Source: Pseudoscleropodium purum (lineage: Eukaryota > Streptophyta > Bryopsida > Hypnales > Brachytheciaceae). From it: a stretch of DNA of 64,000 nucleotides. Below, one piece after another: positions 51,319 through 62,664 of the stretch (within the stretch, counting starts at the first letter, position 1; each line of letters opens with the position of its first letter). The stretch covers positions 18,632,479 to 18,696,478 of the forward strand of contig OZ017800.1 in assembly GCA_963969395.1 (NCBI GenBank), read 5' to 3'. The notes under the pieces are model-generated. The model did no database searches. It was not told the DNA's origin and worked only from the letters and a program-made list of their open reading frames with translations. Both the position numbers and the translations under genes were made by a program.

Positions 51319-51484
51319 AAAATCCATACAATTGATGAAAAAAACAAGATTGTTTGAGTTTTGTTGGGACATGTTTACATTCATCCATTGTTCCAAATTT
51401 GAAAATCCATACAATCAATGAAAAAAACAAGATTGTTTGAGTTTTGTTGGGACATTTTTGCATTCATCCATTGTTCCAAATTTG
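51319..51484. repeat. 83-bp tandem duplication
   Basis: Two near-identical units start AAAATCCATACAAT at 51319 and 51402. Both contain GAAAAAAACAAGATTG and GTTTGAGTTTTGTTGGGACA and end CCATTGTTCCAAATTTG. Only a few bases differ, so the duplication is recent. Confidence 0.95.
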
Positions 51485-52256
51485 AATGCCTGAAACAATT
51501 ACCAAACCAATACAAAACCTGAAAACCTCTTTAAATTGGTTCTCACACTCCTTGTCCTTCAATGAAAGCAGCTTGCATCAAGGGTGGAAAACTAACAGCC
51601 TTAAACCTGCCTTGACACAAACATCATGAAAGCTCAACTGAAAGCAGATTGGAAAACAGTGCAAGCAAGCATGAAAACCCGTAACCTCTTCATGAGAATT
51701 TTACCTCCACATGCCATCAATGCTACCTTGATGCTCTCAGTATCAACGTTCACTGCCACTTGAATTACGCACGCCACGAAAAGGATCTCATCATCCCAGA
51801 CATACAGTACTGAACACGCAAAACACTCCAAACCTCATCAATTTCTACAGGAATTTCAATTACTCTCGCATCCAAGTAGGCTTCGAAATACATTCTCAGG
51901 AGGAAGCAGTCATTCTCAAGAAACGTCTCAATTCAAGAGTGTGTGAATTGAATGAGTTGATACATTTTGATCATACAAAACATCAAACAAACAAGACAAC
52001 CAAAGCAGCATTTAGAGCATTGACACCCCCCATAAAACGAAAACGCAGAGCTTGGTTGCGGTTCAGGATGTTTATTAATGAAGTATGATTGTCAGTTTCC
52101 AAATATAATACATTGTTGATGTCAAAAATATTACAAACCACTAGAGGTCCACTATTCTACGAACTATAAGTATATCATCATAAGTGAAGCTGCTGCTGCT
52201 ACTACTACAGATGCACAAAACTGTTGGAGACTCCTCCTTCCAGAGCCTCCCCGAAA
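51485..52256 (-). other. 3' flank of the CPBP gene
   Basis: Somewhat GC-richer up to about 51960, with no gene recognised. Bases 52050-52256 are probably the 3' untranslated region of the minus-strand CPBP gene. Confidence 0.4.
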
Positions 52257-53636
52257 TCACGACTCCACCCGATTTTCAATCCTGGCTAACCTTGCCCCGG
52301 AGATTTTACTCACCCGCTGCCGCAGCTTCTCCCTGTTGTCATGAATCCTCCTCAACCCATTCCCCACAATCACGAGCGAATACACAGTATGCGTGATGAT
52401 CGGCGCCAGGATGTTCCCTGTGTGCATCCACTCAATCCCTAAGTACATCGCCAGCAACCCTTCCACCAACGGCGAGTAAATTTTCTTCTGTTGCCTCCTC
52501 TCGTACCAAGCCGAGACTCTCTCCTTGATGTCACACCTGTTGTTCCTTCCCCTCGTCACGGGGGCTACAACATACTTGGGATCTTTAGGTGAAGTCATCA
52601 CGTAGTACATGGAGCTTGTGAGCGCTGCAGTGAGCGCAGTGGCGAAGAACTGCGAGAACGGGACGAAGAGTGGAATCACGCCCGTCAGCGCCGCGAGCCC
52701 CACGGTTGAGTCCGTGACGCCCTTGTCGCTCATCTGCAGTGCGTGAGTCAATCCGCCTTGAATTGCAACCCTGAAGAAAAGCTCCTCGGCGATGGCGCCT
52801 GAGGCAACGACGAAGGGGAACTGCCAGGGCGACATTCCGGAGAAGAAATCCAGAAGCTCCTCGTCTTCGACGTCGCGGATGGCGCGAGCCGGGCCCCAAG
52901 ACTTCACGATTTCGTCCTCGAGGATGAAGAGGAGAAACATCATAGGAGGGATGGCGTAGCCGAAACCGGTGGTGATGACTTCGGGGGCGAGGTTGAACCC
53001 GCCCCAGAGGTCAACGCCCGTGAAGCTGCAGATGACGTGACCGGCGAACGCCAGGCCGCCGTACATGGCCACAGAGTAGCAGATGCGGAACACCATGCTG
53101 ATCTGCTCCCAGCTTGCGTCGGTGTCGGAGGATGACGAAGAGGCGCTGGTTCCGAGATTGACATTCCATTGGGGATTCATATCGCCAGTGTCGTTTATCT
53201 CCTTACTCGCCTCCTCTCCCATGTCGCGACCTCCTCCGCCCAACGCCATGGCAGGTGAGAGTCCCCTGTCATGGCCATTTCTTTCAACGAATTCGTGGTG
53301 GTGCCGGAACTTAAACCCTCGGATGCGGGAAAGGGGATGGAGCAGTAACCCGTGGTCACGAGAGTTGCGCTCGCGACATTGCAATCCGCCGTTACTGGAG
53401 CAGGAGACGGAGTCTAACAAACCGCCGGCGTCGAATTGAGACGCAACCCTGAAAGAACGCTCCACCCCTTGCAGAAACTGGCCAGTCGCGGTCCCTGAAG
53501 CTCCTCCGCAAGAACGCAACGGTCGGTCCTGCAAACCAAACGCGCCGAAAGGCGAAGGCATCCTGATTGCAAGCTCCCCCCTTGACAGCACCCACAAAAA
53601 CACCCAAGTCGCAACAAAATCAACAAAACTGAACAC
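52257..53636 (-). CDS. CPBP-family (CAAX-like) intramembrane protease, probably plastid-targeted
   Basis: Single open frame of 459 codons. The CPBP signature EELFFR is at residues 284-289 (E284, E285, R289), in a hydrophobic helix. A later helix has H405 and H416 in HTGNILAPIITH, matching the family's distal His motif. About six hydrophobic segments lie between residues 180 and 427, and the end is basic. The first 150 residues are rich in Ser, Arg and Gly with few acids, like a chloroplast transit peptide. The true start may be Met26 (53561, MPSPFGAFG), because residues 1-25 form an extra hydrophobic stretch. Family members are metal-dependent proteases inside membranes; plant members such as SCO4 act in plastids. 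The substrate is unknown. Codons are strongly GC-biased compared with the surroundings. Confidence 0.88.
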   Translation of the reverse strand: MFSFVDFVATWVFLWVLSRGELAIRMPSPFGAFGLQDRPLRSCGGASGTATGQFLQGVERSFRVASQFDAGGLLDSVSCSSNGGLQCRERNSRDHGLLLHPLSRIRGFKFRHHHEFVERNGHDRGLSPAMALGGGGRDMGEEASKEINDTGDMNPQWNVNLGTSASSSSSDTDASWEQISMVFRICYSVAMYGGLAFAGHVICSFTGVDLWGGFNLAPEVITTGFGYAIPPMMFLLFILEDEIVKSWGPARAIRDVEDEELLDFFSGMSPWQFPFVVASGAIAEELFFRVAIQGGLTHALQMSDKGVTDSTVGLAALTGVIPLFVPFSQFFATALTAALTSSMYYVMTSPKDPKYVVAPVTRGRNNRCDIKERVSAWYERRQQKKIYSPLVEGLLAMYLGIEWMHTGNILAPIITHTVYSLVIVGNGLRRIHDNREKLRQRVSKISGARLARIENRVES

Positions 53637-54130
53637 CCACCAAACTCCCCATCACTCCATCAATCCCCCGAACTCCCAAACTCCCAATCTCCCAAAACGC
53701 ACACAAAACTCACACAAAACTCTCAAAAATTACAACAAGCCCCTAAAACCATAAATTCCGAACTTCTGCTTCTTCTTCTCCAATTCCTTCGATACAAACC
53801 TGAATCCCAAACTCTCCAAACTGCAACCCACTAACCAAAACTACGAATTTTCACTTCTTCTTCGTCTTCTTCTTCTTCTTCTTCTTCTTCTTCTTCAGAT
53901 TCTCCGATCTCTTCAACACTTCAACACTTGCAATTGTAGAGTTCTCGGCGCGGCCAACTGAGGTGACCGACCATGCAACCGGGGGAGGGAGTGCTAACCA
54001 GCTGTCTGTGGCGAGCAAGGCTTTAAAGGCCACACGACCCCTACTAGTGGATATGAATTCCTGTGGCCACAGTAAAGCCGGGCATGGCATTGGCTCCCCC
54101 TCAACCCCAATTGCACCTCACTTGCTCAAA
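53637..54130 (-). promoter_or_regulatory. Upstream region and probable 5' leader of the CPBP gene
   Basis: A pyrimidine-rich (plus-strand) leader-like stretch precedes the gene. It holds a TTC/GAA trinucleotide microsatellite at about 53849-53898, roughly 15 units with one interruption. On the gene's strand this is a GAA run, a common feature of plant 5' leaders. No core promoter element was assigned. Confidence 0.45.
53849..53898. repeat. CTT microsatellite
   Basis: Consecutive CTT units with a single CGT-type change near the left end, upstream of the CPBP gene. Confidence 0.95.
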
Positions 54131-55349
54131 CAGATTTCCTAGGGCACACTACACTACTTAACATTAGTAGTAGGGTTGCTTTCCAGAGAGCTACGTAGTA
54201 ACTTAAACTCACTACAGTAGTCACTATTCTGTAGCCCTAGCTTTATAGCCTCAGCCATATCTGACTTGGCATTTGGCATAAATCGCCTTCGGCTGGGCGG
54301 GCCAGCCAGCAACTGAGGCGTGGCGTTCGATTTCAAACGGTTTGCGGCAATCTCAGGCAACGCCGGGGGGGCAGTCTTGGAAAAGGGGATCTCCGTGGCC
54401 ATTGGTGCGGTCTTGGAAAGGGGTCTCCGTGGTCATTGGTCTTGGAAAGGGGGTTCGGTGTCATTGGGGGGGGCTCCTGGGTGGGAGGGGGGATTTTTTT
54501 CTTTTTAAGTTTTTAAATTTTTTTTGAATTCAATTGGTTTCTGATTTGAGATTTGGGGGAAAAGCCTTGCGTTTCATTTGTGCTTGGGGTGGGGTAGGGG
54601 GGGAAATGTGCTCTTCAAGAGGCACCCACTGGTGGAATGACACCGTACACACAAATTGATTTTGGAGGTCGAATGGCATCAACTTGGGTTCCCTTCTTGT
54701 GATTTGTATTCATTGGAAATTTCTACACGTGCTCATGGGACTGATTTTTTTTTTCAAACTCAACTTTGAGTGAGTTTTCGGCTTGCCATTGAGGGTTGGC
54801 AATTTGGCATCTATTCATGGGTCAGATATGGTCTAAATAGAATGAAATAGATGGAGGCAATCAATGATAAAAGTAGTGGCATTTTTGGGTTTGTCATATA
54901 TGGAAGTAGGCTCGAAATGCCACTATGGTAGCCAATCCATTTATGACCATGGATTCATTCCCATCATATAGACTACACTCTTTCCAATCAACACAAAAAA
55001 GCAGGAGATTAATTATGACACAATTTACAATGTAGTTGTGGCACATTACGATTGGCTGCATTCTTGGTTGATTTTGTAACTAAACCATGGGTAGAAATAG
55101 GAAGACCTATATGACAAGAATAGGTCAAACATAATCTTCAACTAAAAAAAATTTAGTAATTAAATTATGAGAAATAAAATTTTGAAAAATATGGAATTCT
55201 TCTAAACCTTGTTTCTATACATGGAATTTTTTTTTAATTCAAGGAACCTATACTCTAGTGATGCATAATTGCTTAAATAGTCGAAAATGGGTCAGCTACC
55301 ATACTGAAATTCATTTTGCACGAATGAAGTAAAGGATTTTTTTCTCACT
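54131..55349. other. Stretch without a gene; short GC-rich repeat patch
   Basis: Bases 54300-54640 are G-rich with tandem repeats (listed separately). The rest is AT-rich with no coding signal. Confidence 0.5.
54374..54470. repeat. Short tandem repeat, three diverged units of 29-36 bp
   Basis: Units start GTCTTGGAAA at 54374, 54410 and 54439, each followed by a G run, a CTCCGTGG or TTCGGTG block, and CATTGG. Confidence 0.85.
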
Positions 55350-56281
55350 TTAATCCCTAAAGTTCCTTGGCTATGTTTTCGCCAAAAACGCTCCAAAACT
55401 GCCATTTCTTGGACAAGTTTCAAAATTTAGAAAAAAAAACATTTTTGGACATATGTAAGCGTAGGATCTTGTAGTAAACTAATTTGAGAAGATGTGAAAA
55501 AAAAATTCAGAAATTTCTACCGTGTAGATCACAAGATATTAGCATTTGAAGTGACAAAAATCATTTTTTTGTCCCTGCAAAAAATCGGGCAGTTGAGCTT
55601 CACAAGGTCAAATTTGTATGAAAAAATGTTCAAAATGATTGCAACTCTTTGGATTCATTCTTCAAGGCATGTTGGATACATGCTTAAAAATTTTAGATCA
55701 TTTGGAATTCTACAACATATTAGAAAAAAATAGTAAGTAGGTAGTAGTAGAGAATGATTCAAAATACTAAATTATTAACAATTTATTTATGGAATTGAAA
55801 AATGTCAATTCCAATGGTTGAAATGTTGCAATAAACAATTTACATCCTAGGATTTTATTTTTTTTCAAAAATATTGAAAATTGGGTAAGATAAAAGATTT
55901 CAAAGTTTATTTTAGAATAGGGAGACCATAATTACCCGCAAAAAAAATTCTCATAACTTTTGACTTGTTGATCAAAATGGAATGATTCAAAGCTTTCCTT
56001 GTATATATAAATCTTAAAAAGAAAAATTTTAATTTTGATTGTTGAAAATAATGATTTTTTTCAGATGTGCCCGGACTGCCCGAGTTGAGAAACAAACTAC
56101 ATATTAAGCTATAACTTTTGACTCCTATTTCCAAATGTCATGAAATTTGTTGCATATGAAAGATATTCCTCATCTATGCCTTCTTCTACAATTTTAGCCT
56201 TAAACATGTAAATTTCTGATCACAATGGCCTGCCCAAAATTTATATAGCCTATAAAAGCAGTCTAGTCTTTTAGGGGTTAA
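55350..56281. mobile_element. TTAA-flanked inverted-repeat element (932 bp)
   Basis: The left end is TTAA TCCCTAAAGTTCC and the right end CTTTTAGGGG TTAA. It aligns in the same orientation with 58843-59743, for example through AAAACTGCCATTT and CAAGATAT near the left end. No transposase frame is present. Confidence 0.6.
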
Positions 56282-56814
56282 ACATTATAATCTTTCAATC
56301 TATGCAATCAAATGGATCTAAGAAGTTTTCCACTCATTTTCATAATAGTCTAATATACTTTAGACTCATTGAAGCTCAAATAAATATTGAAAAATTCTTT
56401 CAATTTTGACCAATGCACCAAAAAATGACAATTTTTGACCTTGGTCCTTCAATTTTTCACTACTTTCATTGAAGAATTGGACACATTGACAAATTCATTG
56501 ATGGTTCCCTCACAAATTATCTTAGGCATGTTTTCCAATTTCTAAAATTATCACATAAGGAAATACTTGTCATACATTCAAATAGTAATCTTGAGGTGTA
56601 GTAATTTTCTTTAGAAGCTCCTTATGACTATAAATACAAAAGTTGGAGATGAAATATTGATTATTCATCTTAGTATGTGTATAATTATTCATTAATCTGT
56701 CATTTCAATCAAAATTGAAAAAAAATAGGTGACTTTTGGGGATTTGCATTTGTACAGAAATGAAAAGCAAATCACAAAATGTTAAATATTTAATTCCTAA
56801 AGCTCTTTGATATT

Positions 56815-57113
56815 TAGAAGCCTCAAATTGCTCGCATTAGAGGATTTTCTAGGGCCTAGGAAGGCCGTTTCAAGTACTTGGCCCCCACAATTCTCCTTGC
56901 AGCAAAGCAAACACCACGCTATCTGACAACTTTTTTTTGAAAAAAAAAAAAAAAAAAAAATTCTTAAAATGAAAAACAAAGTTGAATTTTTTTTGAAGTT
57001 GATGTGGCAATCACATTGCCATGTCAAGTAGCAAGTTTCAGCCAATTCGTAGGGTCCGAGAACGGCTAGAAACTCGCAACCCTCTTGGACTCCAGAAAAT
57101 TCTCTAATGTTTT
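56815..57113 (-). repeat. Dispersed MITE- or SINE-like repeat, copy 6
   Basis: Both ends carry related inverted sequence: GCATTAGAGGATTTTCTAG on the left and CCAGAAAATTCTCTAATG on the right. This suggests a MITE with inverted ends and not a SINE. The interior shares GATGTGGCAATCACATTGCCA with the copy at 24455. Confidence 0.5.
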
Positions 57114-57114
57114 T

Positions 57115-57452
57115 AGGGCCGCTTCACACATGGGCCCAAGGTTGAGAGTTTGTCGGCGTCCACCAATCAAATTTCAGAAAACCCCGACTTTGGCTTCTCG
57201 ACCCTTCACACAAGACGGCACAATCCAAAGTTCGTCGCCCTCCAAAGTGCCTACATGGAAGCCCAAGCTCCTACATGACAATGGCCTCACGACGGATTCT
57301 CGACCAAAGTTTGGGTTGCCACAAAGTGGCGACCCAAACTTTGGTTGTGAGTTCATTGAATTGCCCATTTATTGCCCATTTCTTTGGACTCTCGCCTAAA
57401 GTTTGGCCATGAACTCCCACGGCCTCTCAACTTGGTCGGCCTATGTGTAAAG
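57115..57452. mobile_element. MITE-like element with GGCC-CATGTGTGAAGC ends
   Basis: The left end GCTTCACACATGGGCC and the right end GGCCTATGTGTAAAGC are inverted copies with two differences. The interior is GC-richer and built of diverged CCAAAGTTTGG and CTCGACC units, including a tight hairpin at 57304-57344. It lies directly next to the dispersed repeat at 56815-57113. Superfamily not assigned. Confidence 0.55.
57304..57344. repeat. 19-bp-arm hairpin with a 3-base loop
   Basis: CCAAAGTTTGGGTTGCCAC, loop AAA, then GTGGCGACCCAAACTTTGG. The arms pair at all but one position. Confidence 0.95.
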
Positions 57453-58842
57453 CACCCATTAGAGTAAGGCTCAAATCTTCATATTTATTCATTTCTTAAC
57501 AAATTTACCATAGAATCCTATAATTAATTTATTCAAGTACACCCTCTAAAAAAATTTAGAATGAACATATCCATCAATTGCAAGTTCATTGTGCCTAAAC
57601 TTCACAAAGTAGGTATTTCTAGTACTTCCTAAGGGTGAAGCTTTGTCTTTCAACAATTTTAGAAAAAAATGCATATGTTCAAAACTTGTGTGATTTTGCC
57701 AACATATTAGAATATAGGTTGAGGGTACAAATAGGAGAAAGTTTAATCAAAAGAACTTTGATATTCATCTTTTAAAAGTTTATACTAGTAGGAGCCCATG
57801 TTTTTTTGATGTTTTACTGTGATGAGTATGTTCTAAAGAACATGAAGGCCATCATTTTGTTTTGGTAGCTATAGTTGAAATTGAGGAGGACATAGCAATA
57901 AACATGTTGAAGTAGCAATGATAATGTGCTGCTGTTGCTTGCAGCGGAGATGTTCAATGTGACATGACAGAGGATATGTCTGCATTACTTAAGACATCCT
58001 CAATAACACAGTGCTTGCTGGTAGTAAGGGCCGTTTTCACTGTGGATAACTCCAGTAAAAAGGAATTGGGGCTAGGTAAAATGCTGCCCCCAACTAGAAA
58101 ACATAAAGGAATGGCAGGTGCTACCTATAATATTCTAGAACACATGCGTGGAGGGATGCAACAATAGGGTTGCAATAACATTTTTAGAATGAGTGCATAT
58201 ATGTAATTTTGAAATAGCTTGGACAAGAGGAGAAGACTTTGGTAAAGGTAAGGAATGTATTGTTATTTTTGTTTTAAGCATAAATTAATTTCCATAGAGA
58301 ATATGTGCAAGGAAAAGTAGTTTGTGTTTGTATGAGGCAATAACAGTTGAGGTCTACAAGAGAACATTATTTGCAAACTAGGACCAAAGTTTAAAATCAT
58401 CGGAATTCAAATCACTTCACTAATTGATAGTGCTATCCAGTTGAATTAAGTAGAGACAATGTTTGCAAGTGGTATTGTTCCAATAGTACCATGTCTAATA
58501 CGAGCACTACATATGAGGTGGCAACTTTTTTTAACATGAATGAGTCTAGGAGATTTTTTTTAATAGTAAGAGAAGGTATGGATGAAATTGCCCACTTATG
58601 TACTTTAAGAACTGTAAGATGCTAATTTCAAAATATGTTGGGAAAAATTTCATATCTTCTAGAATTGCACAACATATAGGAAAATACAAGTATGTAGAAA
58701 GAAGTTGAGAATTATTTTGAATACTAAATTTTTAAGAATTTAATTATAGAATTAAAAAATTAAAATCTCAATGGTGGTTATGTAGTCATAAGCAATCAGC
58801 ATCAGATGTCTTCATTTTTCCCAAATAATATTAAAAATTGAG

Positions 58843-59743
58843 TTAACCTCTAAAGGACCGAGGCCATTTTTTTTTGCCAAAAAACACTCAAAACTGCCAT
58901 TTTTATACCAAAAGGTAAAAAAATTTAAATTTTTTTTAATTTTTGGATTTAACCATAGGATCTTACACCAAACTAGTATGAGAATGTGTGGAAGAATTAT
59001 CAGGGTTTTTGACTGCATAAATTGCAAGATATCTGAGTTTAAAGTGGAAAAAACAAGTTTTTCAGCACGTTGCAAGACAAGATTTTTTGACTTTGAACAT
59101 TTTTAACTATAATTTTTTGCACTAAACAATTTTGCGCTTTAAATCTTTATAGTATAAAACAGATTTGAGAATTTAGAAAAAAATTGAGAATATTAAAAAA
59201 AACTTAATTTTTATTCTTTAAATTTTTTTAAAGTAGAAGTAAGTAAGAGACAAAAGGAAAATCTCAATTATTAATAGCTCAAGAATGGAATTAAAATGCA
59301 CTAATTCCAATGGTGAGAGTGTTTTAGCAAGCAAGATAAACCATGTGGACCTTTTTTTTTGAAAAATTGTAAAAATTGCATTTAGAAATGAATCCTATAA
59401 GTTATTTTTTGAAGAAAATGCTCTGATTGTTCAAAAAACAAGATTGTCTGTAACTTTCACATAAAAAATCCAAACTGAATGAACCAAAGTTGTACATGTA
59501 CACAAAAATATTATGTGTGAGGGAATTTGTTTTTAAATTTAAAATTAAAATTCCTGAATTTTTTTTGCTACCTCCTATCTACTATTATGAGCTTATTTGG
59601 ATATAACTTTTTTCCCCATGAAGCTAATGCATTTCTGTATCTTCAAAAAAAGTTTCAAAAAAGAAAGAAAAAATTTGAGCTTGTAGATACTTGCCCCAAA
59701 TCCCATTTGTCTCCTTAAGAGATAGTGGTCTTTCAGGGCTTAA
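58843..59743. mobile_element. TTAA-flanked inverted-repeat element (901 bp)
   Basis: The left end is TTAA CCTCTAAAGGACC and the right end GGTCTTTCAGGGC TTAA. It is related to 55350-56281. The short frames inside are not coding. Confidence 0.6.
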
Positions 59744-59918
59744 TTCCATTTTAAACATATTATTAATTTGGATTAAATTTCTACCTTGTACCTTCTTCTA
59801 TTGAATAATGCTCAAATGTATAAAAATTTAATGTTTTTGAATTAATTTTTTTTTTCTAAGATTCTCAACTAAATTCTATACCATAAAGATTAATAACTCA
59901 AAACTTAGTACTACACAT

Positions 59919-60022
59919 GTGCAGGATTAGCTTTAAAATTTATAAGTACTTTGTACATTTGTAATGTGCTTGATTAGCTTTAAAATTACAAATGCTCAAA
60001 GTCAAACAAGCTAATCCCGCAC
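59919..60022. mobile_element. Small foldback/MITE-like element (104 bp)
   Basis: The ends are GTGCAGGATTAGCTT and AAGCTAATCCCGCAC, inverted with one difference. The interior repeats GATTAGCTTTAAAATT. No clear target duplication was seen. Confidence 0.6.
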
Positions 60023-60830
60023 TATATAGAGAAAATTATTTTCCCTATAGCAAACTCGGATATTTTGTAGAATGAGCACTCATAATTTATTAAATATTAT
60101 CCACGCATTCACATATTAATTAGGTGTGAGGTCCAACGTTGCATGTGGGAAAAAAACAAATTTTTTTTTGTTACATTTTAAAGTAAAAGAGATTCTAAGG
60201 TACTCACTATTTTAATTAATTATTTTAAGAGTGATGTGTTTTTGAAGTGTTGCTTCAACATTGAACATTTGATTTTGATGATGAATGATTATGATTTTTT
60301 AATTCAACATTTTGTGTGAAGGTGTCCACTGCAAATCTTCATTTTCTATTATTGAGGACTCTTTTAAATTAGCATGATGTAAAATACATCTTGCAGGAAA
60401 AATCACAATAGATATTTGATTTTTAATGTATTACAAGATAGATATTACAAGATATTATAAGATATATAATACATTTAAAGAAATTGAGAAAATTCTTAGA
60501 GCTTACAATTTTAGTTGGTACCAATATTTTGGATTTGACCTGGGATAGATGAATGATAGAAAGACTACAAATGACTTGCATACATTAATAAGGGATTAAG
60601 ATTTGATTGCAAGTGAATTTCTATAAATTCTTAGGGGCTAAGGTAAAATGGTGACCACATGTAAAAAAAATAAGTAAGAGCAAACCACATAGCATTTTTT
60701 TTCTTCAAAAAAGGGCACCTGCATTGGCATTTAAATAATATGACGCCCAAAGAGGATTAAGTGGCGTGCCACATCAGCATGCTTTAATGCCATTTTAGAA
60801 CTTTAACATTGTCATAGTAGACGTTAGCTA

Positions 60831-60956
60831 AGATGTCCTGTGTCACTGTAGATATTTTTTGTGATGTCAATAGAGACGTCCTCTATGACGTTGAGATGTT
60901 TTTCATGATATCAACTAAGACATCCTTTGTAACGTCCAGATGTTTTTTCCAAGACA
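60831..60956. repeat. 43-44-bp tandem repeat, about three copies
   Basis: Units begin AGATGTCC, AGACGTCC and AGACATCC at 60831, 60874 and 60918. Each continues with TRTGACG-like or TGTAACG-like sequence, GAGATGTTTTT or similar, and a GATRTCAA block. Confidence 0.8.
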
Positions 60957-62008
60957 ACATCATGTTCAACTTAATACTTAGATCTGAAATTTTGTTTTTA
61001 ATAATAAAAAATTACATTTTAGTTGTCCCATATAGTTTGTCTTCCCTCCTACCCCCCCTCCTTTTAGATAAATAACTTGCCTTCTCAACTCAAAATACTT
61101 ATAATAAGGCTTTTCAAGTCATTCAATATTATTGCCAATATGGTGTATTGTGTACAATGTATGGTGAATTTTGTATAGTGTATTATGTATTGTATAAAGC
61201 ACACATCTAAGCTAACATCAGAATTTATGTCTCAAGAAACATTTCAAAAAACATTTGGAGGTCAAGATTGATGTAGCTAAAGAAAGTATTCAAACTCTTA
61301 TGAACGTCTAAATTGATGTCACTAGAAACAGTAGGACTTTTTTTTAAAACATGACATCACTTGCCACTTCATTTTCAGGTCAAATGAAAAAAAATCCTAT
61401 ATGGCATTGCTTCCTTGCGTGGTGCTCATGTGGTTGCCACATAGCACACTTTGAGCAATCTTTTTAACCATGTTTATTGCTACGTTTCTCTAAAAACATG
61501 GCATGTTTTTTGAGATTTTCTTGTGTTTTTTCCACATCAATCTTGACCGATTTTTTTGCGCATCCACAGTCCACGTGCCTAATGTTTCACTAGACATTTG
61601 CACACATTACTATAGATGTCTAAAAAAAACACTTCTCTTCTAGTGTTATTAAGTAGAAGGTGGTACTACAAGAAAAAAAACTAAACTTCTAATAACTTTC
61701 ACAAGAAATTGAGAATCATTAATCTTAGTAGTGAGAATATTCCAAAAAACAATTTATATCCTTTGTTTTTTGTAATAAAAAAACAAAGGAACTTAGGAAT
61801 GGATAGAATTTAAATTGAATTCAAAAAATAACTTTATATGTTTTTTGTACCTTCATTGCCCACACAATAAAAGTCCTCATAATTTGCAGTTCATTATTTG
61901 GAATTGAATGGTTCAAACATTTTTGAGTATGTATTGATAAATAAAATTCAATAAAATTGATTCATCTTTTTTAGAATACATTTTTATCTTCCCAATTTGA
62001 GATTGAGG

Positions 62009-62664
62009 TTAACCCCTAAATGCCAAAGACTTTTTTTTAGCTTCTAGGAATTTGCTCTAAATTGAACAAAAAGTCAACATTTTGATATGTTGTATCAAGT
62101 TTTTTGAACTACAATCGTACATTTTCAAACTAGACATATTAGAAATCATATAAGAAAAAAAAATACAACAATATTACTTGTGGATTGAAAGATTTTATTG
62201 TTTGATCACCAAGGTGTTAAATTTGCAAAAGTAATTTGAAGTCTTTCAATCCTCTTCTCACATGTCAAATCTAAAAACTTGGTCACCAAAAAAGTATGAG
62301 GTAAAGGGTCTAACATGCATAAACTCACTCATTTTATGGCTTTTCAAAATCTACTCTACAATTTTTTTTTTAAATGAATATCTAATGTGTTTTTCTCTCC
62401 AAGATCTAGTATATTTGAGGCTCATTTCCAAAAGCCTTCAACACTATGGAAAGTCAAGATTGCAAGGACCACCCTTGCACAAAATTTTGAATTGAAAAAT
62501 TATAATCAATCATTCTCAAAATCAGATTTTTGATGCTAAAATTAGACTTCAAAAAGAATTTTTCAAAAATATAAAATACTACAAATACCAACTCAGCTAG
62601 GTTTTATTTCACTTCTAAATATTATGGACATCAAAATTTGGTGCCTCGAACATTTAGGGGTTAA
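62009..62664. mobile_element. TTAA-flanked inverted-repeat element (656 bp)
   Basis: The left end is TTAA CCCCTAAATGCC and the right end CATTTAGGGG TTAA; the outer 14 bases are exact inverted copies. It is the shorter relative of 45169-46308. It gives the cleanest view of the family's ends. Confidence 0.7.

Larger units (their letters stand above)
56282..58842. other. AT-rich stretch without a gene; nested repeats at 56815-57452
   Basis: A poly-A/T run lies at 56935-56960. The part at 57115-57452 is a GC-richer MITE-like patch (listed separately). The frame at 57964-58167 resembles nothing known. Confidence 0.5.
59744..62008. other. AT-rich stretch without a gene
   Basis: Contains a small foldback at 59919-60022 and a short tandem repeat at 60831-60956, listed separately. 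TTCTAGTG near 61640 and ACTACAAGAAAAA near 61665 look like fragments of CACTA-type ends but could not be paired. Confidence 0.5.

Noticed and set aside
53851..54090. Minus frame ending in a poly-lysine run
   Set aside because: The lysines come from the CTT/GAA microsatellite and flanking sequence; it is a leader region, not a protein.
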